64,000 nt of DNA, taken from assembly GCA_902363555.1 (NCBI GenBank), contig CABJAM010000005.1:372001-436000 (forward strand), read 5' to 3'. Shown one piece after another: positions 1-7,563 of this stretch. The notes under the pieces were generated by a model. The model saw nothing but the letters and a program-made list of their open reading frames with translations. It made no database searches and was not told the DNA's origin. The position numbers and the translations under genes were made by a program. Each line of letters begins with the position of its first letter. Position 1 is the stretch's first letter. The DNA is from Lachnospiraceae bacterium. Lineage in GTDB: Bacteria; Bacillota; Clostridia; Lachnospirales; Lachnospiraceae.

Positions 1-147
1 CATGGCGTCATCGCCGGCAATAAGCTGACGGGCACGTTTGGCGGTAGCGATCACGATGGAGTAGCGGCTCTGTACAACAGGCTGCTCGCCCTCCTCTACC
101 TCACTGTTTACAACAGCCATTAAATCTGTATAAGATGGATGCAACAT
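1..147 (-). CDS. rpoZ: RNA polymerase omega subunit, N-terminal part
   Basis: Only the first 49 codons are in the window; the gene runs off the left edge. The translation starts MLHPSYTDLM and contains SRYSIVIATAKRARQL, the conserved omega-subunit segment that docks on the beta-prime C-terminus and helps RNA polymerase assembly. The ATG at 147 has a GGAG ribosome site inside the end of gmk, and the gmk stop lies only four bases upstream. The gmk-rpoZ pair is the usual Firmicute arrangement, so translational coupling is likely. The identification rests on the N-terminal motif and the neighbour. Confidence 0.9.
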   Translation of the reverse strand, partial: MLHPSYTDLMAVVNSEVEEGEQPVVQSRYSIVIATAKRARQLIAGDDAM

Positions 148-151
148 AAAT

Positions 152-787
152 TTATTCTCCTTTCACAAATGTGTTAAGCTCCTGTGTCAATGCTTCTATA
201 AAATCACCACGGCGCGGCACCCGGTCTCGTTCATTGGTTATGATCTCATGGATCTCGCCGGTAGCACGTTCCACCTGGTCATTAACGACAACATAATCAT
301 AATCCTTCATAAATACAGCTTCCTCAGCCGCGCGTTTAAGACGGCTGTATATCTGCTCCTGTGTCTCCGTCGCCCGGTTGCGCAGCCGCTCCTCCAGATC
401 CGACGCCTTTTCGGGGGCTACAAAAATCAACAAAGCTTCCGGATACTGCTCCTTCATCTTCAAAGCGCCCTGCATCTCGATCTCCAGGATCACGTTGATC
501 CCCTGACTCAGCTTATCCAGTACAAACTGCTTTGGCGTACCATAGTAGTTATCCACATAGCAGGCATATTCTAAAAGCTGTCCTTCCAGGATCATGGCTT
601 CAAATTTTTCACGGCTTGTAAAAAAATAGTTTACACCGTCCACCTCTCCGGTTCTGGGCGCCCGGGTGGTGGCTGATATGGATAAGCAATAGTCGTCCGG
701 ATATTTATCCAGCAGCCGGGCAACGATCGTTCCCTTGCCCACACCGGAAAATCCGGAGATTATGGTTAAAATTCCCTGTTTCTTCAT
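152..787 (-). CDS. gmk: Guanylate kinase
   Basis: This cytoplasmic kinase uses ATP to convert GMP to GDP in guanine nucleotide synthesis. The 211-residue length is normal for the family. The P-loop is GFSGVGKGT (residues 12-20); the usual proline of GPSG is phenylalanine here. The GMP-binding segment ISATTRAPRTGEVDGVNYFF follows at about residue 38, and the lid-like RNRATETQEQIYSRL region lies near residue 137. It sits between remA and rpoZ in the operon starting at yicC, an order shared by many Firmicutes. The P-loop substitution is minor and unlikely to abolish activity. Confidence 0.97.
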   Translation of the reverse strand: MKKQGILTIISGFSGVGKGTIVARLLDKYPDDYCLSISATTRAPRTGEVDGVNYFFTSREKFEAMILEGQLLEYACYVDNYYGTPKQFVLDKLSQGINVILEIEMQGALKMKEQYPEALLIFVAPEKASDLEERLRNRATETQEQIYSRLKRAAEEAVFMKDYDYVVVNDQVERATGEIHEIITNERDRVPRRGDFIEALTQELNTFVKGE

Positions 788-822
788 ATCTCATTCATCC
801 TTTGCTAGAGCGTGTTTGTAAA

Positions 823-1095
823 TTACTTCCCGCCATCTGAGGTTTGCGTCAGCGCCTGGTGGCTTTCCATACGGCTGGAAATCGTCTCCGGCAGCAGCGC
901 GGATAAAATTATGTGGCCGTCGTCCATGATCATCACGGCGCGGGTCCTGCGGCCCTGAGTGGCATCGATAGCCTGTCCGCCGTCCTTGGCGTTTTGCACC
1001 AGACGCTTGATGGGCGCCGAATCCGGACTGATAATGGCTACGATCCTTGCGGCATTGACAATATTGCCAAAACCGATATTCACTAATCCGGCCAT
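823..1095 (-). CDS. remA: RemA-type DNA-binding regulator (DUF370)
   Basis: The 90-residue protein matches the RemA/DUF370 family. In Bacillus subtilis RemA is a DNA-binding oligomer that activates extracellular-matrix and osmoprotection genes. The diagnostic segment is DATQGRRTRAVMIMDDGHI (about residues 44-62), whose arginines contact DNA in the family. The last 20 residues are a non-conserved polar tail. It lies 10 bp after yicC and 35 bp before gmk, the usual synteny. The family assignment is firm; the actual targets in this organism are unknown. Confidence 0.93.
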   Translation of the reverse strand: MAGLVNIGFGNIVNAARIVAIISPDSAPIKRLVQNAKDGGQAIDATQGRRTRAVMIMDDGHIILSALLPETISSRMESHQALTQTSDGGK

Positions 1096-1105
1096 AGATA
1101 TCCTC

Positions 1106-1984
1106 CTACTCGATATTCTGCACCTGCTCGCGCACCTTCTCGATCTCTGTTTTCAGATCGATGGCACAATTGGAAAGTGTCAGGTCGTTGGATTTGGAAA
1201 GCGTCGTATTGGCCTCACGGTTCATTTCCTGGGCAATGAAGTCCAGCTTACGGCCCACACCGCCGCCCTCATTCAACGTAGCTTTCATATTTTCAATATG
1301 GCTCTTTAAACGGACAAGCTCCTCATCCACACAGATCTTATCGGCGAAAATGGTCACTTCTGTAAGAATACGCGCCTCATCCAGTGTATTATCGCCCAGC
1401 AGCTCCTCCACCTTGGCTTTGAGCTTCTGCTGATATTCCTTTACGATTTCCGGTGAGCGCTCCTCAATAAAGGCCACCTTTTCCAGCATACCCTCCAGCT
1501 TGCAGATCAGGTCCACCTTCAACTGCTCGCCCTCAGCGATCCGCGTCTCCACAAAGCGCCGGCAGGCAGTCTCGATCACACCTTCCAGCAGCTTCCACAG
1601 CTCCTCCTCGTCAATACTCTGCTCCTCCAGAGTAAAGACGTCCGGATATCTTGAAAGGGAGGTCACAGTCACATCGTCGGTTATTTGAAACTGCTCCTGC
1701 ATCATCCGAAGCTTTTCCATATATTCGCCGGCCAGCTCTTTATTGTATTTCAGGCATACATTGTGCTCGGTATAATCCTCATAAGTAATGAATACATCCA
1801 CCTTACCCCGCTGGATATATTTTTTCATCAGGTTACGGATAGTGGACTCAAAAAAGCTGAGCTTCTTGGGCATCTTGATATTGATATCGCAATATCTGTG
1901 ATTGACCGCCTTCATCTCTACGATGATCTTCCGGTTTTCATCGGCCACTTCGCACCGGCCAAAACCGGTCATACTTTTAATCAT
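1106..1984 (-). CDS. yicC: YicC/YloC family endoribonuclease
   Basis: The 292-residue protein begins with MIKSMTGFGR, the nearly invariant N-terminus of the YicC family, and ends with the DUF1732 region (AQEMNREANTTLSKSNDL, then KTEIEKVREQVQNIE). E. coli YicC is an endoribonuclease implicated in RNA decay. The ATG at 1984 was chosen because the family starts there and an AGGTG site lies five bases upstream. An in-frame ATG at 2026 also has a plausible AAGGA site, so 14 extra residues are possible. It is the first gene of the yicC-remA-gmk-rpoZ operon and is preceded by a strong promoter. Confidence 0.92.
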   Translation of the reverse strand: MIKSMTGFGRCEVADENRKIIVEMKAVNHRYCDINIKMPKKLSFFESTIRNLMKKYIQRGKVDVFITYEDYTEHNVCLKYNKELAGEYMEKLRMMQEQFQITDDVTVTSLSRYPDVFTLEEQSIDEEELWKLLEGVIETACRRFVETRIAEGEQLKVDLICKLEGMLEKVAFIEERSPEIVKEYQQKLKAKVEELLGDNTLDEARILTEVTIFADKICVDEELVRLKSHIENMKATLNEGGGVGRKLDFIAQEMNREANTTLSKSNDLTLSNCAIDLKTEIEKVREQVQNIE

Positions 1985-2071
1985 TGGGTCACCTGCATTT
2001 CTTGAAAAGTCTTTATTATCATTCATAGTTATCCTTTTGCATACGACTGCTATCTTATAACTATCTAAAAC

Positions 2072-2100
2072 ATTATAAATGAAATTGCCGGGTACGTCAA
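2072..2100 (-). promoter_or_regulatory. Sigma-A promoter of the yicC-remA-gmk-rpoZ operon
   Basis: On the minus strand TTGACG (-35, 2095-2100) and TATAAT (-10, 2072-2077) are separated by exactly 17 bp. It predicts a start near 2065 and an 80-base leader before the yicC ATG. It is one of the best promoter matches in the window. Confidence 0.8.
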
Positions 2101-2193
2101 TCACTTCTTTGTTTAAGCCATTTTAAACGATATGGCTCCCAAAACAGGTGACTTTTCCCCGTTTATCTGGTAAAATAGGAATTGCGCTAAAAT

Positions 2194-2311
2194 ATGAATC
2201 GCGCTAATGTGCGAGCAGGTCAACGATTTCCGTTGGAAATCCCTGACAAAAGATGAATCGCGCTGATGCGCGAGCAGGTCAACGATTTCCGTTGGAAATC
2301 CCTGACAAAAG
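2194..2311. repeat. Two tandem copies of a 59-bp hairpin repeat upstream of rqcH
   Basis: Units 2194-2252 and 2253-2311 differ at two positions only. Each holds two potential hairpins: CGCGC-4 nt-GCGCG (the first copy keeps the stem with a G-T pair) and GATTTCC-GTT-GGAAATC, followed by CCTGACAAAAG. The last copy ends 36 bp before the rqcH start. Diverged relatives lie on the minus strand at 37273-37321 and 20857-20888. No function is assigned; a leader RNA structure or a small mobile repeat are both possible. The 363-bp region between yicC and rqcH otherwise holds only the yicC promoter. Confidence 0.9.
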
Positions 2312-2347
2312 ATGCGCATTAGAAATTTACCAAAAGGAGTAATTACA

Positions 2348-4090
2348 ATGGCATTTGACGGACTGGTCATCGCAAATCTGGCCCATGAATTTAAAGAGGC
2401 CCTGTGCGGCGGCCGTATCAGTAAAATATATCAGCCGGAAGGCGACGAACTCATACTGACGATTAAAAATAACCGCACCAACTACCGGCTGCTCATTTCA
2501 GCCAGCGCTTCTCTCCCCCTGATCTACCTGACGGAGGAAGCCCGCACCAACCCACTCACCGCACCGAATTTCTGTATGCTTTTAAGAAAGCATCTTTCTG
2601 GAGGAAAGCTGCTGGATATTGTGCAGCCGGAGATGGAGCGTATCCTACGATTTGAGATCGAGCATCTGGATGAAATGGGCGACACCTGTGTGAAATACCT
2701 GATCGTGGAGCTTATGGGCAAGCACAGCAATATTATTTTCACCCAGCCCGACGGCATGATCATTGACAGCATCAAGCACATTTCCCTCAATGTCAGCTCT
2801 GTGCGCGAGGTATTGCCCGGCCGGGAATACTTTATCCCGAAAACGATGGAGAAAAAAAATCCCCTGACCGTCTCCCGGGAGGAATTTGGCGATTTTGTGC
2901 TCACACGGCCCAGCAGTACATCCAAAGCGATCTACACCGCCCTTACAGGCATCAGCCCCATAGCTGCCACAGAAATCTGTCACAGGTGCGGCATTGACGG
3001 CGACCGCAGCACAGATACCCTTGACGCTGCCGAAAAAGATTCGCTTTATACTGGCTTTGAAGCCTTTATGGACCTGATCCGGGAGCACCGCTTCACCCCA
3101 AATATCGTTTACCGGGGTGGTGAGCCTGTGGAATTTTCCTGCGTACCCCTGACCTGCTATGGCGATCTTAAAACCGAAAGCTTTACTTCCATGTCCAAGC
3201 TTTTGGAAACTTATTACGCCATGAAAAACACCATCACCCGTATCCGCCAGAAATCCTCAGATCTGCGCAGAATCGTTAACACCGCACTGGACCGGAGCCG
3301 TAAAAAATACCAGCTCCAGTTAAAGCAGATGGAGGATACGAAAAAACGGGATAAGTATAAGGTTTACGGCGAACTGATCAATACCTACGGCTACGAGCTG
3401 GAGCCGGAAGCCAAAGCTTTAACCTGTCTCAACTACTATAACGGCGAGGAGATCACTATTCCTCTGGACCCGCAGCTTTCTGCCCGCGAAAATTCGGTTA
3501 AATATTTTGATAAATATAATAAGCTTAAACGGACCTATGAAGCTCTGGAAAAGTTCACCGTGGAGACAAAAGATGAGATCGACCATCTGGAATCCATCAG
3601 TACCGCGCTGGATATCGCGCTTTATGAGGAGGATCTGGCTCAGCTCAAGGAGGAACTGATCGAATACGGCTATATCCGCCGACACGCCCCGGGCAAAAAC
3701 GGCCGCCAGCGAAAAATCACAAGCAGGCCTTTTCACTATATATCCTCCGATGGCTACGATATCTATGTCGGAAAAAATAATTTTCAAAATGAGGATCTGA
3801 CCTTTAAGGTAGCCACAGGCAATGACTGGTGGTTCCATGCCAAAGGGATCCCGGGCTCCCATGTGATCGTCAAGGCCGGCAATGATCAGCTTCCGGACAG
3901 GACCTTTGAGGAGGCCGCCCGCCTGGCCGCCTATTACTCCAAAGGCCGGAGCGCAGATAAGGTGGAAATTGATTATATCCAGAAAAAGCATATAAAAAAG
4001 GTTACCGGAGCCAAGCCCGGATTTGTTATTTACCACACAAACTACTCGATGGTCATCGAACCCAAAATTGATGCGATCAAAATGGCCTGA
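2348..4090 (+). CDS. rqcH: NFACT-family ribosome quality control protein RqcH
   Basis: The 580-residue protein starts at the ATG at 2348, which has an AAGGAG site nine bases upstream; an upstream in-frame ATG lies in the repeat and is not used here. It has an NFACT-N domain (about 1-200), a helix-hairpin-helix region, a long coiled coil (about 290-430) and a C-terminal NFACT-R domain with DGYDIYVGKNNFQNEDL and WWFHAKGIPGSHVIV. RqcH binds stalled 50S subunits and recruits tRNA-Ala to add alanine tails. At the position of the functionally important Asp97-Arg98 of the B. subtilis protein, this sequence has Glu97-Arg98 (QPEMERILRF). Older annotations call this family fibronectin-binding protein A. 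Confidence 0.93.
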   Translation: MAFDGLVIANLAHEFKEALCGGRISKIYQPEGDELILTIKNNRTNYRLLISASASLPLIYLTEEARTNPLTAPNFCMLLRKHLSGGKLLDIVQPEMERILRFEIEHLDEMGDTCVKYLIVELMGKHSNIIFTQPDGMIIDSIKHISLNVSSVREVLPGREYFIPKTMEKKNPLTVSREEFGDFVLTRPSSTSKAIYTALTGISPIAATEICHRCGIDGDRSTDTLDAAEKDSLYTGFEAFMDLIREHRFTPNIVYRGGEPVEFSCVPLTCYGDLKTESFTSMSKLLETYYAMKNTITRIRQKSSDLRRIVNTALDRSRKKYQLQLKQMEDTKKRDKYKVYGELINTYGYELEPEAKALTCLNYYNGEEITIPLDPQLSARENSVKYFDKYNKLKRTYEALEKFTVETKDEIDHLESISTALDIALYEEDLAQLKEELIEYGYIRRHAPGKNGRQRKITSRPFHYISSDGYDIYVGKNNFQNEDLTFKVATGNDWWFHAKGIPGSHVIVKAGNDQLPDRTFEEAARLAAYYSKGRSADKVEIDYIQKKHIKKVTGAKPGFVIYHTNYSMVIEPKIDAIKMA

Positions 4091-4099
4091 AGGTTTGGT

Positions 4100-4138
4100 G
4101 CCGCCGGGGCTAAATCCCCGCGGCCCCTTCATTTTTTT
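4100..4138 (+). terminator. Rho-independent terminator after rqcH
   Basis: GCCG(C)CGGGG and CCCCGCGGC form a stem with one bulge and a six-base loop, followed by CCCTTCA and seven T. It begins 10 bp after the rqcH stop and overlaps the last codons of the convergent response regulator. Confidence 0.75.
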
Positions 4139-4853
4139 CAAAAACATAATCCGCATATCGCTGAAGCAGCTCTTGTCGGCTGCTTTTTGCGATGGGCACA
4201 CGGCTTCCGCCGATCATAACAAAATCACGGTCTTCTATATAATCCACCTTTTCCATATTGATCAGACAATTGCGGTAGCAATTGAGAAAATTCGGATAGG
4301 GCTTTAAGAGCTCATAAAAATCCGCAAAGGGCATGTAACAGCGCAACATCCTGTCCTTTAAGTAAATCTGTATATAGTGATTATAGTAATCCGTATATAT
4401 AATATCGGAAACAAGCACATTGGTATAAATGCGGCCCTCCTTAATGCGAATATGACTGCGGGCTTTTTCCAGATGCTTACAACACAGATTCATCGTATTT
4501 TCCAGCTTTTCATAAGTAAACGGCTTTAACAGATAGTCAAAGGCCCGTACCTGATAGCTCTCCACCGCATGGTCCGTACTCTGGGTCGTAAATATGATCG
4601 CGCAGCTGCTGTTCTGGCTGTGCAGCCGGCGGGCCGCCTGCATCCCCACATCTCCGCTGTTTTCTATGTATATGTCAATAAATGCAATATCGAAGTTTTC
4701 TTCCTCAAATGCCGCCAGAAGTGCCTTATCATCGGAAAATTGCCGGATCTGAGTCGTTCCCGGCTCCAAATTCATCTGACAATATCGCGAAAGCATGGCT
4801 TCCAGCCCCCGGCGGCACTCTGCATCATCTTCAAGAATTGCAATATTCATCAT
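4110..4853 (-). CDS. LytTR-family response regulator
   Basis: The 247-residue protein has a receiver domain (1-120) with acidic pocket LEDD near residue 8, phospho-acceptor aspartate in FDIAFIDIYI and KPF lysine in LLKPFTYEKL. A LytTR DNA-binding domain follows (about 135-240; IRIKEGRIYTNVLVSDIIY, NFLNCYRNCLINMEKV). Such regulators respond to a membrane histidine kinase and control envelope, competence or peptide-signalling genes. No kinase is adjacent, so it is an orphan here. Two consecutive ATGs begin the frame; the second (4850) has better spacing from the GGAGG site. Its stop lies within the rqcH terminator hairpin. Confidence 0.9.
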   Translation of the reverse strand: MMNIAILEDDAECRRGLEAMLSRYCQMNLEPGTTQIRQFSDDKALLAAFEEENFDIAFIDIYIENSGDVGMQAARRLHSQNSSCAIIFTTQSTDHAVESYQVRAFDYLLKPFTYEKLENTMNLCCKHLEKARSHIRIKEGRIYTNVLVSDIIYTDYYNHYIQIYLKDRMLRCYMPFADFYELLKPYPNFLNCYRNCLINMEKVDYIEDRDFVMIGGSRVPIAKSSRQELLQRYADYVFEKNEGAAGI

Positions 4854-4910
4854 TTGTTCCTCCTGCTGCTAAATTCTTTTGTCTCACACAGATGTCTCAA
4901 AACATCAAAA

Positions 4911-4950
4911 CAGGCAAGCTCTCCGCCGTTTGATTCGGAGGACTTGCCTG
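4911..4950 (-). terminator. Terminator downstream of glgA
   Basis: CAGGCAAG and CTTGCCTG form an outer 8-bp stem with an inner TCCG/CGGA pair, 50 bp past the glgA stop. On the minus strand it is followed by TTTTGATGTTTT, a broken T tract, so termination may be partial before the response regulator gene. Confidence 0.6.
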
Positions 4951-4999
4951 ATCGTTCACTTATAAGCCCTGGGAAATGGCTGCTCTAATACGTCAATAC

Positions 5000-6436
5000 T
5001 CAAAGCATGCGGTACAGATCCTCATACCTGCGGGCAGAATTATTCCAGGAATAATCCTTTGCCATGCCGCGGTCGATCATCTTGTTCCACTCCCGCTTCT
5101 TATTATAAAATACGGATTTGGCGTAGTTGATCGTATTGAGCATTTCGTGAGCATTGTAATTGGCAAAGCTAAAGCCTGTGCCAGTGGATTCATATTCATT
5201 ATATGGCTCGACCGTATCTTTAAGGCCGCCGGTTTCCCGGACAATGGGAACGGTGCCGTAACGCAGGCTCATAAGCTGGCTCAGGCCGCACGGCTCAAAC
5301 AGGGACGGCATCAAAAATGCGTCACAGGCCGCGTAAATCTTATGGCTGCGTTCATTGGAATAGAATATGTTCGCGGAAACCCGATTCGGGTATTTCCATG
5401 CAAAGTAGCGGAACATATTTTCATACTTGGCGTCGCCGGTGCCGAGGATAACAAACTGTACGTCATCCGCACAGATCTGGTCCATGACATAATCCACAAG
5501 ATCCAGCCCCTTCTGGTCCGTCAGACGGGATACAAGGCCGATCATAAATTTGTCGCCGTTAACCTCCAGGCCCAGCTCCTCCTGGAGCGCACATTTGTTT
5601 TTATACTTTTCCTTGCGGAAGGTGATAGCATTATAGTGGTACGGAATCATCGGGTCGGTTTCCGGATTATATTCTTCATAATCGATACCGTTGACAATAC
5701 CGCACAGATTATTGCTTCTGGCACGCATCAGACCGTCCAGACGCTCCCCATAAAATGGCATCTGTATTTCACCGGCATAGGTTTCGCTGACCGTGGTCAC
5801 ATAATCGGCGTAAACAATACCACCCTTTAAGTAATTCGCATCCTTGTAGGCCTCAAGCTTGTCCGGCGCGAAAAGGTATTCCGGCAGACCGGTCATACCC
5901 ATGATCGTCTTCGGATCCCATGTGCCCTGGAACTTCAGATTATGAATGGTCATAATCGTCTTAATATTCCAGAAAAAGTCACCGTGGCAGAAGCTGTCCT
6001 TCAAATATACAGGCACAAGTCCGGTCTGCCAGTCATGGCAGTGGATGATATCCGGATGAAAACCGATCAGCGGCAGGCAGGAAAGCGCAGCCTTGCTGAA
6101 ATAGGCAAACTTTTCCAGATCCCACAGACCGCCTTCATACGCCTGATCTCCGGAAAAATAATGCTCATTGTCAATAAAATAAAAGGTGATGCCATCAAGC
6201 TGCATCTCAAGGACGCCGACATACTGGTTCTGCCAGCCAATATCCATATAAAAATGCGTCTTGTACTGCATCTGGCTTTTGTACTTATCCGGTATTACGC
6301 GGTATTTAGGAAGAATGACACGGACATCAAATTCCTGCTTATTAAATGCTTTCGGCAGAGAACCGGCTACGTCGGCCAGTCCGCCTGTCTTTATAAAAGG
6401 TACTGCTTCAGATGCTACGAATAATATATTTTTCAT
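5000..6436 (-). CDS. glgA: Glycogen synthase (ADP-glucose type, GT5)
   Basis: The 478-residue protein transfers glucose from ADP-glucose to growing alpha-1,4-glucan. The N-terminal KTGGLADV loop (residues 17-24) binds the nucleotide sugar. The C-terminal Rossmann domain shows SRLTDQKGLD and SLFEPCGLSQLMSLRYGTVPIV with the catalytic EPCG region, and a glycine-rich TGTGFSF near the end. Length is normal for GlgA. No glgB, glgC or glgP is adjacent, so the rest of glycogen metabolism lies elsewhere. It starts at ATG 6436 with a GGGAGG site and has its own terminator, suggesting a single-gene unit. Confidence 0.95.
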   Translation of the reverse strand: MKNILFVASEAVPFIKTGGLADVAGSLPKAFNKQEFDVRVILPKYRVIPDKYKSQMQYKTHFYMDIGWQNQYVGVLEMQLDGITFYFIDNEHYFSGDQAYEGGLWDLEKFAYFSKAALSCLPLIGFHPDIIHCHDWQTGLVPVYLKDSFCHGDFFWNIKTIMTIHNLKFQGTWDPKTIMGMTGLPEYLFAPDKLEAYKDANYLKGGIVYADYVTTVSETYAGEIQMPFYGERLDGLMRARSNNLCGIVNGIDYEEYNPETDPMIPYHYNAITFRKEKYKNKCALQEELGLEVNGDKFMIGLVSRLTDQKGLDLVDYVMDQICADDVQFVILGTGDAKYENMFRYFAWKYPNRVSANIFYSNERSHKIYAACDAFLMPSLFEPCGLSQLMSLRYGTVPIVRETGGLKDTVEPYNEYESTGTGFSFANYNAHEMLNTINYAKSVFYNKKREWNKMIDRGMAKDYSWNNSARRYEDLYRML

Positions 6437-6522
6437 CTTATTGAATTCCTCCCATACCTGAATTATCTTTTATGCATTTTGCGGCTGAGCATTCCTATAT
6501 GATGTGGCTCAACGTTAGAATC

Positions 6523-6551
6523 AGTATATCACAATTTTATGCATATTAAAA
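6523..6551 (-). promoter_or_regulatory. Possible glgA promoter
   Basis: On the minus strand TATACT (-10, 6523-6528) lies 17 bp from TTTTAA (6546-6551). The -10 is good and the -35 poor. It is the best candidate in the 194-bp gap between spo0A and glgA, which shows no clear spo0A terminator. Confidence 0.35.
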
Positions 6552-6630
6552 GATATTTCTTTAGTTTTATCTGTTTTTTTATGTAAAATGACTATGGTTT
6601 ACGGGATTTATCTGAGGCTGAAAGTACCTT

Positions 6631-7431
6631 CTAGGCGCGCTTTTTATAGTCTAAACGTATTTTATCGGATATCAGAGCTATAAATTCGGAGTTGGTCGGC
6701 TTGCCTTTGCCGGTGTTGATCGTATAACCAAACAGATCGTCAATCGTATCCATTTTCCCCCGGCTCCAGGCCACTTCGATGGCATGGCGGATCGCCCGCT
6801 CCACACGGCTCGGCGTCGTCTTATTCATTTTAGCAATGGTCGGATACAGCACCTTTGTGATGGAATTGATAACCTCACGGTTGTCCACCGACATAATGAT
6901 CGCATCCCGTAAATACTGGTAGCCTTTAATATGGGCGGGTACACCAATCTCATGGATGATATTGGTAACATCCGTTTCCAGATTTTTTTCCATGGCCTCC
7001 CTGGGCGGCTGCGCCGGTGTACCAGGCCGCATGGCCGCGGCCTTTTGGGATTTAGAAAGGGATACCTGCTTGATTTTATTGATGACCACATCATTGTCGA
7101 ACGGTTTCATAATATAGTAGACGGCGCCCTGACTAAAAGCATCCTCCGTGATACTTTCCTTGCCAATGGCTGATATCACGATAAATGCAGGATGCTTCTT
7201 TAACGTCGTATCTTTATTCACCCGCTGCATCACGCCCAGCCCGTCCAGCTTAGGCATGATCAGGTCCAGCAGGACAATATCCGGTTCCTGCTCCTTGATC
7301 ACTGAAAGAGCGGCTATGCCGTCGGACGCTTTACCTACAACCTGGATGCTGTCATCTGTTTTTAATATATTGTCAAGCAAATGAACCATTCTTTCATTGT
7401 CGTCAATAATTGCAACATTAATCTTACTCAT
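6631..7431 (-). CDS. spo0A: Master sporulation response regulator Spo0A
   Basis: The 266-residue protein has a receiver domain (1-125) with Asp10/Asp11, phospho-acceptor Asp56 in VLLDLIMP and lysine in YYIMKPF. The Spo0A-specific C-terminal DNA-binding domain follows (about 150-265), with IGVPAHIKGYQYLRDAI, TPSRVERAIRHAIEVAWSRG and NTGKGKPTNSEFIALI, among the most conserved stretches in endospore formers. When phosphorylated it binds 0A boxes and commits the cell to sporulation. It follows spoIVB by 132 bp, as in Bacillus and Clostridium. A strong vegetative-type promoter lies just upstream. Confidence 0.98.
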   Translation of the reverse strand: MSKINVAIIDDNERMVHLLDNILKTDDSIQVVGKASDGIAALSVIKEQEPDIVLLDLIMPKLDGLGVMQRVNKDTTLKKHPAFIVISAIGKESITEDAFSQGAVYYIMKPFDNDVVINKIKQVSLSKSQKAAAMRPGTPAQPPREAMEKNLETDVTNIIHEIGVPAHIKGYQYLRDAIIMSVDNREVINSITKVLYPTIAKMNKTTPSRVERAIRHAIEVAWSRGKMDTIDDLFGYTINTGKGKPTNSEFIALISDKIRLDYKKRA

Positions 7432-7460
7432 AACGAAATCCTCCTCTTTTTGTTATGAGT

Positions 7461-7489
7461 ATTATATTTTCCCCCGTGCTTTTTCGCAA
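7461..7489 (-). promoter_or_regulatory. Sigma-A-type promoter of spo0A
   Basis: On the minus strand TTGCGA (-35, 7484-7489) and TATAAT (-10, 7461-7466) have a 17-bp spacer, about 30 bp before the spo0A ATG. A 0A-box-like TGGCGAA (one mismatch to TGTCGAA) lies just upstream at 7508-7514, consistent with autoregulation but weak on its own. Confidence 0.65.
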
Positions 7490-7563
7490 GAATCAATGGT
7501 CGCATATTTCGCCACTGTCTGGGAACAATTTCCAAAAGCCACAAAAGATAAGAAGCGGTTTCT

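Noticed and set aside
2113..2370. 85-codon minus-strand frame across the 59-bp repeats
   Set aside because: It is a translation of repeat DNA and overlaps the rqcH start; no ribosome site or family match.
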